Assembly (NCBI RefSeq): GCF_028769735.1
Contig: NC_088172.1
Span: 67,480,631 to 67,544,630, forward strand
DNA length: 64,000 bases
Source: Zonotrichia leucophrys gambelii
Taxonomy: Eukaryota > Chordata > Aves > Passeriformes > Passerellidae
Direction of reading: 5' to 3'
The translations under genes and the position numbers were made by a program. Under the pieces are notes generated by a model, which worked only from the letters and a program-made list of their open reading frames with translations, had not been told where the DNA came from and did not search any database. This document shows, one piece after another, positions 35,713 through 48,317 of the stretch (positions are counted from its first letter, which is position 1; the number at the start of each line of letters is the position of its first letter).

Positions 35713-38700
35713 CCATTTTGCTTCTATTTCTTCCCCCCTCCTTTCCTTGTCTCTCGGAGGGATTGCATCATCTGCCTGCATTTCACAGCTTGGGCAGCAG
35801 GGGAAAGGAGTTGAATAAATCGACATGTTGCTTTTATCAAGTAAATCTCTGTGAAGTGGCCTGGTCAGAAGAAATTTATATTCTTTCTATCTAAGCCGTC
35901 TTAAAAGAATGCTTCACCCCTTTTTTTCCTTTCAAGGAGTTTTTTCAAGGCTTTCCAAATCACTTTATCAGAACTCGTGATAAATTGAGGCTGTGTTTTC
36001 AACATTTTGCTAGACTGCTAACCCCTTTTCTCAGAACTAAGATGGTCAAACAACTAAAATAATCTGAAAATCTCCTTACTCTAGAGCCACAGTGGGACTG
36101 TTACCTCCATGAGAGGTAAACATCCAGCACACCTGCACCAGTGTCAGTGGAGTTACTGTGAACTCAAAGAGTTGGACGGGAGGACAAAAACGTGTGTGCT
36201 ACCCAAAGCTAGAGAAAGTAAGATGGGTGTGAGGAAGTGATCACCTTGTAGTGGGAGCAATGGCACCTACATCAGAAAAAAGCACGGGACTGTGATGTCA
36301 GGTTTTAGCATGCAAAAATATTTTCAGCTCTTCTAACATCTTAAAGCATGGAGCAAAGGCTACAGTCACAATTTCAGTTGTTGCCAAGGATTACCTCGTT
36401 CCACTTGTTTGTTATTGCTGGTTTTCATGTTTTCCTGCTTCTTTTTTTTTTCCTTTTCTTTGTTTTCTCCAAAGGGGAAAAAAGTCCCATAAAAAAGAAA
36501 GCTTTGCTTGGTTTCCAAGATTACCCTGTGAGTGTTGTAGGAGTACATGCTTTATATTAAATGCAGTTTGATACTTTTATCAATTTATATTGAAATCCCT
36601 TTTTGCTTTTAAGATTACAAGATTAGAGATAGGATTTGGTAGGGGCACAAGGAGAGGTCAGTTTTACCCTTAGGCAGATTGATATATATCAACTAAAGAT
36701 CCTGAATTAAAAAAAAGAAAAGAATAAAACCAAAAAACCGTAAAACAGAACAACAACAAAACAATAACAAACTTCCTGTCAATCTTTAAAGCTTGAAAAT
36801 ACATTCTTATATTGGAGGATGAGTACCTATAGAATTGTTTAATCTCTCAGAGATTTTTCTAGATCAAATAATGGCTTGTACAGTCCTTACAAGAGCGTCA
36901 TTATTTCAGAATAAATTTGCTCTAGTGGTCTTGCCTTCCACGTTGCCACTGCTGAAGCTCAGAGAGGGCCAGGGATGAATCTGTAGAAAGCCACATGTAT
37001 GGCAAAGAGGAATTAAGTCCCTGTCTTCCGACAGACAGATTCCCTGTTGTTGCTGCTAAAGACTGGATGTGTCTGTCTGCTGTGCTGCTGGGCTTTAATG
37101 GAAAGAGACTGGCTGTGCAAATAGGCACCATCTTTTTTTCTTCATTATAACCCAGGAGAACTAAAAGGACAGTGAAAATAAAAGTACCCTCACAGAGAGA
37201 AAAGAAAGGACTAAAGGTAGCATCTATGGGCTGTGCTCATGTGCAGGCTGGGACCTGGAGGTGGCTGTTTGGGTTTGATTTTTAAGCAAACTGCAAGGCA
37301 CTGCAGTTAGAATCTCTTATTTGAAATGCTTGTCAAGAACAAAGTCCTCCTTAAGGGTAACACTAATACTTCATTTTAAAGTCCTTACCTGTGTTATGAA
37401 CAATGTTTTAGAGGATGACAACAATGGTTTAACACAACTAATTTATTTTGTGTGTTTATTAATTTTTGCTTCTTTCAGTCCTATATTAAAAGGAGGTATG
37501 TTTTTCTTTTACTTGTAAACAATTACATGTTCCTTGTTTGGGACACAAATTCTGTGCTTTGAAACTTGAATTTTTATAATTTTTTTCAAGAATTACTATT
37601 TTTATTTTACTTCAGTTCATTTGAAACTATACTCCAGGAGCCAATTTGACTTGTCAGTGTTATTTTAGATGTAGCCTTCATTAAATATCTAGAAGGAAAT
37701 TGAAATCATTCATGTAATCGAGATATTTTCTCAAGGCTTTGGCTTCCATCACCAGAAACACAGGAAAAGAGTGCCAGGGACTTCACTGTGTTGGAAGAGG
37801 AGAACACTTAACTGCCAGTGGAGTATAAGATACCTTTATATAAAATAAACATGCTAGAAGAAAACCTTCAGCAGTATCCTTTGCATTTGGTTTGGTTAGC
37901 TGAGAAAGGAAGTGTTTACTTGAGAAAGCATCTGGATTTTATTGTGTTTTAATTCATTGTGGACAGCCTGATGGAGTCTGGAACCACTTAGAATGTCACA
38001 ACCTTTCATTGTCACATGCAATGTGGAAACTAAATGAAAAGCAATCCGAGTCTCAGGCTATTTAGCCCAAGTTGTTACGTTTGCTGTGGTCTTCCTTCTA
38101 TAAGACAGACCTTTTGAACAAGTAAAAATTTGTAGTGACAGTCCTTATAGTGCCTATTTGTTCATCTTTGTGAGCTTCAGTCAGGTTCCTCAGGAGTAGG
38201 AAATCAGGAGAGAGCCTGGGTATAGGAAAAAATGAGCAGAATCCAGTGACTAATGTACCTTTTCTCATGAAGACAAATGAGAGGAGGTGACATCTGTGGT
38301 GGTTCATCTGAGACTGGATTCACTACTTTTGGTTCCCCCTCCCCTGTTCTGGTCACTTCTGTTTGTTACAATAAGTGACATCACAGGAAAGTTAACTCAT
38401 TTGTAAGGTGAGCCCTGTGCTGCAGGCATAAGTCTGACTTACTTAAATAAACTTTATGGGGTTTTTAAAAAGCACGCCTGAATTGTTGGAATTAGTTTCT
38501 AGTCCCATTTCTAGTGACTCATTTATGAGAAGATAAGATTGATGTAGACAAACTGATCTGCAGTGAGCTGCATCCAGCAGTTCAGTTTTTAATAAAATTT
38601 CTAATTTATCGTTTAAAGGTAACCTGCCCACCTACACGAGTCTGGTGAACAGATGATACATTTCAAGAGCAGATACTTTCATTCTCACTCCTCCTCTGAA

Positions 38701-40379
38701 GCCTATGAAGTTACATCAGAAAACAATTTGGACAAATACATCTGAGCAGTCCTTTTGTTTAATCCGCAAAAGAATCTGGTATTCCCTTTCTCCTCGTGTT
38801 CCCATTCTTCCTTCTCTTTGTGTTTTATATCACGCTTCTTTGTATCAATCTGTTTCTAGAACTGGTGTTCTCATCTTCAGTAACACTTTCTGATGGCAAA
38901 TCTTTTGCAGCATTAATGCACAAAAATCTTTGTTGTGAAACAGCTATGTTGTATGTTTGTGTGTATATAGCAACCCTGATGGCCCTAAGCCACAAAGACA
39001 TAAAAATCAAAAGCTGATGTACATGCAGCATTGCTGACACAAAATCAAAGAAAAGGAAGAATCTGGAAAATGAGGGCAGTGCATACCTTCCACCCACATG
39101 TCCATCCCTTACTGTTACTGCAAACCCCGTGCACTTAATTAGCGGAGAGAAAACTTGCCCTTCTGCACTCGCTTCACCAGCTCCTTCTCCTTCCCCACAC
39201 AAAATGCAAACAGTAGAAGATACTGGCTACTGCCCTGAATTGTAGCAGCAAAGGATGGTGTGTAGGAGATAACTGGAGTGGGGGAAAACTGATGCTGCTG
39301 TGGAACCAGTTTGAGACTAGCATTTGTGGTTTGTGATTCATGATGCTTGTGTTCATAGTAGCACATCATATAATACCCACTGGTAGGTGGACAATTAGCA
39401 ATTGTGTATTGTTTAGGTGGTTATTAGCAATGCTGAAGGTACCAAGATTGTTGTTTCACAGTGAATGATAATTTCCTGGTTCTGTTGAAAGGCAGATCAG
39501 CAAGGAGGGCTCCACTGGGCAAAGATGTTGCACTAGGAGGAGCAGAGGTGAAATGAGAGTTTCATCTACTCAGTTAGCAGAGACCCTTGGAAGGAGAACT
39601 TAACACGATACATGCTAAATGGCACAGTTACTTCGCTCTCTTCCCACACTGTCTCTGCTGTGGTTGTGTAGGACAGTCCTGGGTTGAGTTAGGGACTGTG
39701 GTAAAGTAGAATTACTAACAAAAATGCTGTTTCTCATGAATCTTCTTTTATTTTTCCCAAAACCATAGCATGTGATGTTTGACTAAAGATTGCCTGTAAT
39801 TCTAACTTCCTTTAGAAACACTTGTTGTAAAAAGTCTGTGTCTTCTGTGAGGCTCATGCTAGAGGGGGATAGAAGACAGATTATGGTTTTACTTTTTATT
39901 GTTGATGAAGGAAATCTAATAAACAATAAAATGTAGTTTTCCAAAGGGAGATCAGCATCTAGAGACCAAGTGGGAAAGTGTCATATGAAAAAAATATCAA
40001 TAGAAGAGAACAAATGAAATTGCTAGATTCAGCAGCATAGACACATCTTAATATAACATGCCTGTGACATGTGTGTAAAGCACATGCATTTTGGCCACTG
40101 TATGATTCATAAAAGATGGACTTGTAAAAAAGTTTATTATGGCTTCACATCCTAGTTCAGCATGTCTTTCAGGCAGAAGTCCAACTTGCAGTGCAGGTGT
40201 CATTCCTGCTGACCTTAAGGGTCCCCATGTGCACAAAGGGTGAACACGACCTTGGCTGCTCTGTGGAGTGTAAGTCCAGTTTGTTGTGCAAAGTGCATTG
40301 TCATGATTCCAGAATCAGCCTGTCACATATGCGTGATTCATAACTGATGAAGGCCAAAAGACTTCTCTGCTTTTCTAGT
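35713..40379. other. Noncoding DNA, no gene recognised
   Basis: No gene or mobile element was recognised. An A-rich low-complexity stretch lies at 36706-36771. Minus-strand open frames at 38825-39202 (125 codons) and elsewhere have no family resemblance and overlap plus-strand frames. The rest is ordinary AT-rich sequence. Confidence 0.65.
36706..36771 (+). repeat. A-rich low-complexity stretch
   Basis: Mostly A with interspersed C and G, including CAACAACAAAACAATAACAA. There is no attached retrosequence body; simple sequence. Confidence 0.8.
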
Positions 40380-40780
40380 TCTGCTTCTTTTGGGGCAAAT
40401 GGAACCATATTTTCAAAGCATGAAACAGCTTTTAAAACTGCAGCAAAACTCTACATCATAACAGAAATGTTTTGGTTCCATCTGTGGAGGAGGCGCTGGA
40501 CAATGGGGCTGTATACGTGGTGTCTGCAGGATTGCATGCAGCTGCAGGCCCCTGGCATTGTAGTTCTGTGTACTTTCTTACGAAAAAGCAGTTCCTGCAC
40601 AGTTTGCAATTGGCCTTTTTAATTGTAAACTCCTGTTTATTGTTGCCTTGGGTGTTTTTCCTATTTGAACCGCAGCTTAATGGCTCAGGAATCTCTTGCG
40701 CACAGGTTAAAATCTGCTTTCTTTCTGTTGAACTAAAGAGACTAAAGTCCATCTGTTTCCCTTTGGTATGACACTACTGC
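40380..40780. promoter_or_regulatory. Possible conserved noncoding element
   Basis: The texture is evenly mixed and non-repetitive, with isolated CpGs and motifs such as ACAATGGGGC (SOX-like, near 40499) and AATTGGCC/AATTGTAA. Three open frames of 91-99 codons overlap here on both strands with no protein resemblance, again pointing to low stop density and not to a gene. This is inference from sequence texture only. Confidence 0.18.
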
Positions 40781-43040
40781 AGCCTCTGTGAGTGAGCTCT
40801 GCTCACCCATGTGATGGTCTGGTGATCCTAGGGCTGATTTGTATTTTGTTCCATCAGTGGGAAAAAGTAATTGCACACTTAACTGTCTTCATAAATAACA
40901 GGTTATTTTCTCACAGAATTCTTTTGTTTTTAAGTTTATTTGTCTGAATTTTAAATAATATTAGGGAAGTAATTAAATTTGCAGACAGACTAATATGTTG
41001 TGAACAAAGCTTGTCATTGGTTTTGTTCTGAAAAATTTTACTGGGAAATTATTCCAGTTTATGAGGGTATGAAACCAATTAGCATGCTGCCCCTGTGGTA
41101 GACTGTCTGCAGAATTATTATATAGAACTCACCAGTAGTTCTCATAGTGGCCAGTAAATAAATATGAAGTAGACTTAAGTATGGTAATGGGCAAGCACTA
41201 AAGAAAATTCTGCTTCATCCCATTTGTCTAATTTCTGAAATGACATAGCTCTTTGGTGCCTAAGTTCTGTGTCTTGTTTTAAAGTTATCTGTCCTTCCTG
41301 AGCTGTGGACTCAATGTTTGTTGCAGAACCAGTGAAAGGCCGTCTGTAAAACTAAAAGAAAAATAGCAAGTGACTTAAGTATGAAATTCACTGAACTGAA
41401 AGCAAGAGAGAGAGAGAGAGTTTTAACCAACCCTTCTTGATGTGGCCCTGGGCCAATAGTGATGATGTGGTAGCAGCCAATGGTATATTTGACCAATCCA
41501 GTTCTGGGTGGGTGTTAGATATGATTTCTAGTGCCAGGGTGCTTTACTGAAGGACCAGTGTCCATTGATATATAGGGATGTGTATAGGAAGCTTCTGCCC
41601 AAATATCAGGAGCAACACAATATTCTTGTTTATATACTAAAGACACAACTAATGCACATGTCATCTAGAGTCAGCTGGGCATCCTCGAGGTGGGAGGCAA
41701 TAAGAAGGAAAGATATATAATAATTTATATAGGGGATTTGCTTTCTTCCCTGTGTTCAGATGAGGACAGTGGTGCATTCCCCACCTTCTAGGATATTGCA
41801 CTGGTGTTACCTGGGATAATTTTGTTCACAGGTCATGAGTATCTGTATTTTGGATACTGCAGCAGTAATAACACTGTGTTTCTCCATGCTGGCTAGAACT
41901 CCCAGTGACAAATACTGTGCTGTGCTTGCTTTTTCCCCAGGTGGGCTGTGCAGCACTGTACCTCCCAGAACATGCTGGGAGCACTTCCATTTAAGCACTC
42001 CCCCACCCATCAGTGCCAGGTGGCAGCAGGGCTTGGATGAATGTCCCTGAGCAGGCTGTTTCTTCAGGAGTTGCTGTCATTTGCATGGGCTGTAGCATGG
42101 AGATCCTCTTCTATCCTCGAAGATACCCCATCTGTAGGTAGGAGCTTGAACTTCTTCAGATTCGTGTAGTAACATGCCAGAGGTTTTAAAAATCAATGGA
42201 TAAAATAAGAGCCTTCTTATTGTTTATGCCTCTGTCATTTGATTCAGATAATTTGCAGACATTGATTTAGTGAAACTTCAGAAAAATCTTCCGCCCTCCC
42301 CTCCAAGGCTTTTTTATTCCTTTTCATTGGAGCTACATGTGAAAAACAAAAATATCCCCAACCATACTGGAGCCCCTTTATGGAGTAGATAAGACTCAGC
42401 TTTCAAACAAAGGAGGGAGAAGGAAATCTCTCAATTGACAAGACTTGTTTCTATAGTTCCTCTTTACCATTACAATTTTAATTCTATTGCAAAGTTCTTT
42501 GTTTCAGAAAGCATTCAGCTTGAGCTGCCCCAATAGTGAGTGCACAGGCAGGTAAAACTTCTGAATGTCAGGTGTTGGGTAGTGAGGGCCACCAAAAACT
42601 GCTTTCTGTCTTTTTGGCTGTCTTTGGAGTTTTTGTTTGGAGCTTTTCTTAGCTGGAGAAAATGACTGTTTAATGCTCCAGCCATTCCAAATCCTCAACA
42701 AAAGATCTGAACATGCTGAAAAATTCTTTCTGCACATTCAGTCACTAGGAGTAAAATAGATTAATAGAATGAGACACTATGTAACTTTTTTCTTTAACTG
42801 GAAGTCTAGGACTGAAAACTCTCAAAGCTCAACATTATCGCTTACATCTCTGTAGAGTGGTCCTATGAGATGGTGAGTCACCATATTTTAATATCTCACT
42901 TTTATTTAACTGTTTGGAAAACGTGGCAGTGCATTGCCCTAAATAGTTACCCCTTTGAAGAAACAAAACCAACCAGTGTCCCCAAAGTTGCTGTTCCTCT
43001 GAGGCAGGCACTAAGCCCAAGCCGAGTCGCCCCTGAGAGG
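40781..43040. other. Noncoding DNA, no gene recognised
   Basis: No gene was seen. An (AG)8 microsatellite is at 41405-41420 and a partial CTCF-core match (CCAGGTGGCA) at 42016-42025. The remainder is AT-rich unique sequence. Confidence 0.65.
41405..41420 (+). repeat. (AG)8 microsatellite
   Basis: Eight uninterrupted AG units. It is potentially polymorphic. Confidence 0.85.
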
Positions 43041-43147
43041 AGGCGTGCAGGGTGTGAAAGCTGGCTGTGATGAAGAGAGCAAGCACTGGCTCCTTGCAGG
43101 ACGCCGGTGTCTCAGGGAGGGAGCAGAAGGGGCTGGCGCTGCTGGGG

Positions 43148-43160
43148 CCGGCAGATGGCA
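43148..43160 (+). promoter_or_regulatory. CTCF-like core motif
   Basis: CCGGCAGATGGCA matches 12 of 13 positions of the CCASYAGRKGGCR core of the CTCF consensus; only position 3 differs. It sits in a locally GC-rich patch (about 43010-43260). Matches of this quality also arise by chance, so occupancy is unproven. Confidence 0.35.
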
Positions 43161-43449
43161 TTCTGCTGGCTGCATCCCTGGTGTGCCAGGAGGCTGGGAA
43201 GCGATCAGCACGGGGCTGTGCAGCCCTGTTAGCCCACTGCCCTCACCAAAACAGGAGATGTGGTGTCGTTATTTGTTGGTTTAGTGGGATACGCTGCTGG
43301 GACTGCGATCCGACTATTGCCAGCCAAGGGGAAATAACATTTAAGGTTAAGAGGCAAAAAATAGTCAGGTCACTTGCAATTTAATTCAGTTTGGAAAGGG
43401 AGAACAAAGTCCAGAAGTTTCCAGACTGGAGTGGGGGAGGGATGGGATG

Positions 43450-43473
43450 GCTTGCCCATTTTTATGGGCAAGC
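43450..43473. repeat. Perfect hairpin, 10-bp stem, TTTT loop
   Basis: GCTTGCCCAT (43450-43459) and ATGGGCAAGC (43464-43473) are exact reverse complements around TTTT. The stem is 60% GC and would be stable. It directly follows a G-rich run (43432-43450) with three G3+ runs. It is too short for a microRNA precursor, and no known terminator-like role applies in a vertebrate. Confidence 0.7.
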
Positions 43474-45791
43474 TTAGATTTCTGAGGTTTGTTTTTTTTT
43501 TTCACTCCTTATTGCAGTATTTGCTGCTGCTGTTTAATGATTATACTTTTATAACTACTAAACTGCATGGAACATGTTTAGACTCTGTGTACTGAAATTA
43601 TGGGAATCCAGAATCAATCATTTAAGATTCAGAATGGATGCCAAGGGATAATGAGTTTTATTTTGCTTTTTATTAATATCATACCCATAAAGAGATAAGT
43701 GCATGTACTGTACTGCCCACTGTCACTCATTATGGAAGTTGCTAAAGCCCCCCATCAAATCTGAGTATCTGTAGCACTACAGGCTTAGTCCTGACATTGT
43801 CCTCACAAGGCTGAAAAGTGCGTTCTAAAGGGTGTCAGTAGAGGGATTAAATCATGCTGAAAGCCTCTTGCAGAGCCATTAAGTGGATTCAGTTTGAGGC
43901 CTGAGGTATCAAACCTGTCTTCTCAGTGCTCTGCCTTTGAAGCCACTTTCACCTGAATTGCTCATGAAAAAGTTATCTGTCTGCCACTCATAACAACATG
44001 ATCTCTCTTCCTGATGAAGCTGGGGAAAGCACCAAATAATGGTATAGGGGAAATGGAAATACTAATCAAATAAATGGAATAAAACTGGAATAAAACTGGA
44101 AAACATCCTCTAAGCTTCCCTCCCTAAACTTAGAGCTGGCAGTCAGAGGGTCAAGTGTGTGCTGCTCCTGTCTTTATCATATCTGGGCTGCACAGCTCCC
44201 ACAAAGGGTAAGTTTGCAGTATAAGGCAGTATAGAAAGCAGCATAGCAATATCCTTATTATTGTCTATGCCTGTATTGCTGGTGTTGGCTCACTGTTGGG
44301 TTTCTGTGTCCTGTTGGAGACAAGATGATGCCTTGTGACTTTACAAATTCAGAATACACTGCCTTTACTGAAGCTACTATCTGCTGTTTGACCTGTGAGT
44401 GTGTGTGTTTGGTCAACCAGTGGATAGCATCTTCCCCCACCACTCTTAACAGGACAATGTGGATGAACCCTAAGAAGACTTTGGGGAACATAAAGCACCT
44501 TTTACATATCTCAGTGGGAATACCATCTTTGAATGGGCTGGTGCACTACAGGCTGAACTGCAATGTACATCCTTTAGTTTTCACTGTAACAAAAATATTC
44601 AGAGGAACTGAAAATATAGAACACAGCCTCCCCACAGGTCTTCATTAAAAATGGGGGTTCTCAAGTGATTTGTTTCAATTTTTTAATAGTTTTGATATAA
44701 TTCTGATATCTCCTACTGATTGCACATGCCAATACCTTGGGGATTCCTTGCAGAAGTTGCTTTTGAACGGTGTTCCTTTAGCAATGTGTGGAGTCTACCT
44801 TCTAATTTGAGACTGTTGCTTACAATTTTCTCATTCTTTTGAGAGAAGTGATTACAAAGGCTTAAGATGACAGTACCAGCTTAGTTGGGGCCTAGCATTT
44901 ACTTGTTGAGTTTAATGTATAACCTTGGATTGCGAAACTAGTCTGAAGCAAACTATTTTCAAGTCTTCATTTTCAGGGAGAAGGGCTAGAAAGTAGGTTC
45001 AAAAACTTTAAAATTCTTCCTGTAACCTTACAAAGCTAAACAGAGGAGCCCCATGCCAATGCCTTGTAGCCAGAAAGTAAAATAGTCATCAAGAGAAAAT
45101 CAAGAGCATCTTTGTAAGAATGACCACAGAAACTCTGCCTTGTGAAATAGCTCGGTGACTGGGCTGGGTTGGGAAGTAAAACTACACAAAAGTTGTTAAA
45201 TCCACATGGATAGTATTTTGCCGTTTTGCTTTCAGCAAGTACCTTCTTGGTGCACATCACATTGACCTCCAGGTTTTGTATAAATACTTGCTGCTATTTA
45301 ACTAGAGACATCAGCTTCAACTATTCACAGCTTAGTGTAAAATATTGGTATTTTCTTGATTTTGGTAGAATTTTATTCAGTTTATATACTAAGATCCCTG
45401 CCTTATGCTTTTGACAAATTCCTTTGGATCATGAAGTTTAACATGATTTTAAAACTTGAGTGGTTAATTTTTAGACTGCAGCTCAAGCACTATTACCATG
45501 GCTTTACAAAAATAAAATATTCCAAGAGAAAATGTTTTATGTTTTTGGACAAAAGAAAAAAAGAGGAATAAATAGGCATTTGGAAACCACCATCTGTTCC
45601 ATTAAATGAATAAACTGAAGAACTATGATTTTGAGAGTAGTTACTTCATTCTGACTTTCTGTACTTGGTATAAGGGGTTCAAATGGACACATATGAAAGG
45701 CTGAAATAAATCCTTGACTTGATCAGGTATTTCATTTTTGATGCCAGACAACCACAGCACACTGTGATTAGATGCTAATTCCACATTACTC
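43474..45791. other. Noncoding DNA, no gene recognised
   Basis: No gene was seen. A tandem 11-base duplication (GGAATAAAACT twice) lies at 44076-44097. The longest open frame is 107 codons (44325-44648, plus) and overlaps a 77-codon minus-strand frame; neither resembles a known protein. Confidence 0.65.
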
Positions 45792-46318
45792 TCACAATGT
45801 GGAAACTCTGTTGCTTGGGTTTGTAAAGCATGGTATGCTTGTTACAATCAAGTAGCTGAAAGCCTTCCTTAATGCTGTTCTGCTCTGAGCAGAGAATGGG
45901 AGGCAGAACCTGCCAGAATCATCAGGTCTGGGATAGACTGGTAGCGGGAGGGGAAAAGATTGATGAGGACGGGGAATATGGGCACAGAGTATTTCTGATG
46001 ATAAGAGCATGACCACATGGATTTTTTTCACAATGAAAGGCGCTAGAAACAGAGGAGGGATTTGAGGGAAAAATCCTGTCGCTGCATTAGTAGGAATGAT
46101 ACTAGCAACAGAACTCAGCATGACCTTGATAGAAGCAAGCACGTCTTTGAAATCCACTGATAGTTTATTCTCATCATGCCCACTGGGGAAACCATGACTG
46201 CTTCCCCAGAACAAACCCAGACTCATGCTGTGTGATGTGAGAAGAATGGCCAAGCCTTTCCCAGCTCTGGTTGTCTGTGTGTAACAGCTGCCTTTGGAAA
46301 GTGGCAGGGGAGCCTTGC
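45792..46318 (-). other. Exon-like open segment, minus strand, 174 codons
   Basis: On the minus strand an acceptor-like CACTGTACTTTTCAG (AG at 46320-46319) is followed by a frame that stays open from 46318 to a TGA at 45792, two leading bases plus 174 codons and a stop. There is no in-frame ATG until well inside. The peptide (it contains KLSVDFKDVLASIKVM) matches no family I know, and no AATAAA was seen within about 300 bases after the stop. It lies in the same orientation as the exon-like pair at 47.4-48.3 kb but its entry phase does not follow from that pair. Chance is a real possibility. Confidence 0.15.
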
Positions 46319-46465
46319 CTGAAAAGTACAGTGCTTGGGATGGTGAAGTTCTAGGATTTGATGTAAATCATCAATGAATGGTGAGGATAGAGCCCTGCTG
46401 GTGGTCTGCTCCTCATCAGCTCCAGGGCTGAGTACAAACCCTCCAGATTTAGGATCTGCCTCCAT

Positions 46466-47406
46466 GCTCCCATTTTTTTAATATAAAACTGGTGATAGCT
46501 GATGGGCTTTTTAACATGGCAGCTACAGAATCAGACTCATTTCTTAAAAATGCTGTTAATGAATGAAGTGAATTGTTTGGCAATCCAGTCCACATGGAAC
46601 TTGATTAAAAAGCAAATATCCTTGAAGGTCTGTTAGGTCAGATCTGTTGGTTCCTTGCCTGAATCAAGACCAACAGTTACTGTATAAAAATGAACTTGAC
46701 CTGATTTACGCTTCATAATTCTGTAGTGACTCACTAATTAAATTTCACAATTCCAAGTGCACCCCCTGGCTACTCATAAATATCTCAGAGGGTTTCAAAA
46801 AATGTAGGTGTTAGTCTTTTAGGAGGATAACATCAGTCTATCTTTTAGAATCTTTATTTGCTAAATACTGGAACTATGGGGTCTGTTTCCAAATACTTGG
46901 AAAATACTTCCACAAATGATGAATGAGTCATGTTTTTCATCTTTCATCTCTAGGTAACTCATGCTGACATAGCACTTGATCTCCCTCTGTCCCTGAAATA
47001 TGCTTGCCTACCCCTCATTCATGACTTAATCTTCTTCTTCCAGTGGTTAGTTCACCTGAAAATGTTGTCTCATTGTTAATATTTATTTCCTTACACACAG
47101 AATAAACTGGCTCAATATTCCACTTTCAAATTAATGCTTGCTTTTCTATTTGTCAATGAGCCTAGTTTGTTCTCTCATTTTTCAGATTTCTGTGTGGTTT
47201 ATTTCTCATGCTATTATTTCAGTGGCCTTAGTCTACTTTCTTTTAACTTTGATAGAAATTCCTTCTGCTGCTGCTTTTTGAAGGGCAGGCAAGGTTAGAA
47301 TAAGAGATTGGGAGTTTATAATGCAATTTTACCTCTGAGTGTGATCTTCAAAAATGCCTACCCTGTGAATTTCCTGCATAGTGTACTAGAGGCAGAAAGT
47401 GGCAGG
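46466..47406. other. Noncoding DNA, no gene recognised
   Basis: AT-rich unique sequence between two exon-like minus-strand segments. I see no open frame, repeat or RNA gene worth listing. Confidence 0.65.
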
Positions 47407-47729
47407 TTTATTTGCAGTTGAGATAGTGCTATATTTCTGTGCTTCATCTTTCCATCCTGTTGTTTCCCCCCATTTCCTTTCTGGAATATATATCCTGATG
47501 TTAAAATAAAGTCTCATGCTCTAGGGCTTCATCCGGCTGCCCACAGGGGTTAGGAATGATATTTATGCATACTGGGAGTGGTTTTCCCCTTTTTTTTCCC
47601 TCCTCAAGGACAGGAAAGAATTGTAGGTGAGAGATCTCAGAGTAGATAGTAGAGGGAATTCTCATTTCAAGATACCTGTGTAGCATCTTGTAGTCATATC
47701 CCATGTGAAACTGCCGATCACATTTGGAT
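47407..47729 (-). other. Candidate terminal exon B of an uncharacterised minus-strand gene
   Basis: On the minus strand a strong acceptor (ATATTTTTTTCCCCTGGCAG, AG at 47731-47730) precedes a frame that is open from 47729 to TAA at 47503-47501, about 76 codons. An AATAAA occupies 47412-47407, some 90 bases after the stop, as expected for a last exon. The frame joins in phase with the candidate exon at 47846-48314: exon A ends with AG and this one supplies A, making an arginine codon. The peptide (contains FHMGYDYKMLHRYLEM) is unknown to me. Its amino acid mix looks ordinary for a globular protein, but that proves little. Confidence 0.2.
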
Positions 47730-47845
47730 CTGCCAGGGGAAAAAAATATTCTCCTGATCACTTGGCTGAGACTTGGAAATCAACTTGATTTTCTCTTAAG
47801 GTAGGTATGTGGATCACCTACAAGGAATGTGTGGTTGTACCACAC

Positions 47846-48314
47846 CTGTGGTTGCAAAGATCTGAGTTCTGCCTTTCTTCCTGCTCGTAGTCTTGGAACA
47901 TGCAGAAAGCTTGGTTGAGTGAAGAATCAATTGCTTTGCTATAATTGAAATCTTTATTCTCAATAGAAAGGGCAGTAGTGAAATTTAACAGCAGGAGGCC
48001 ACAGTAGATCAACTTGTGGTCTCTTCTAGCTTTAAACACTGGGAAATCTCCCTCCAAAACTGATGCCATTGTTACTCCATAGGTTTGCTGGCAAGGAGAG
48101 AATTTCAAGGCAAGCATCCAGCACCCACCCACAGATTCTGTTGGCTTAAAGCCTGGCAGCTTGAGTCCCTTCCAAAATGTATCCAGGATCTTCTCGTTAG
48201 GAATGCAGCATATTGCTGGTTGTGACACAGATACAGCTGAGTTTACTCCATGTCTTATCTGTAACCTTTTAAGATTTTCATATGGCTTACTCATTTGCAG
48301 AAGCTTTTGTAAAC
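47846..48314 (-). other. Candidate exon A of an uncharacterised minus-strand gene
   Basis: On the minus strand a strong acceptor (GCTGTTTTCTGTTTTCAG, AG at 48316-48315) precedes a frame open from 48314, two leading bases and then 155 codons, to a donor-like CACAG/GTGTGG with GT at 47845-47844. Left unspliced, the frame ends in TAG at 47818. Spliced to 47729 it gives a 231-residue product through a 116-bp intron. The first in-frame ATG is at 48294 in a weak start context, so an upstream exon is possible but none was found. Hand-counted G at codon positions 1/2/3 is about 38/25/32. The donor is imperfect. No known family is recognised (contains ILDTFWKGLKLPGFKP). Confidence 0.22.
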
Positions 48315-48317
48315 CTG

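Noticed and set aside
35629..35894. Poly-lysine and poly-phenylalanine open frames
   Set aside because: They are translations of the T44 homopolymer on either strand.
43428..43450. G-quadruplex beside the hairpin
   Set aside because: Only three runs of three or more G are present; the fourth has two, so the canonical pattern is not met.
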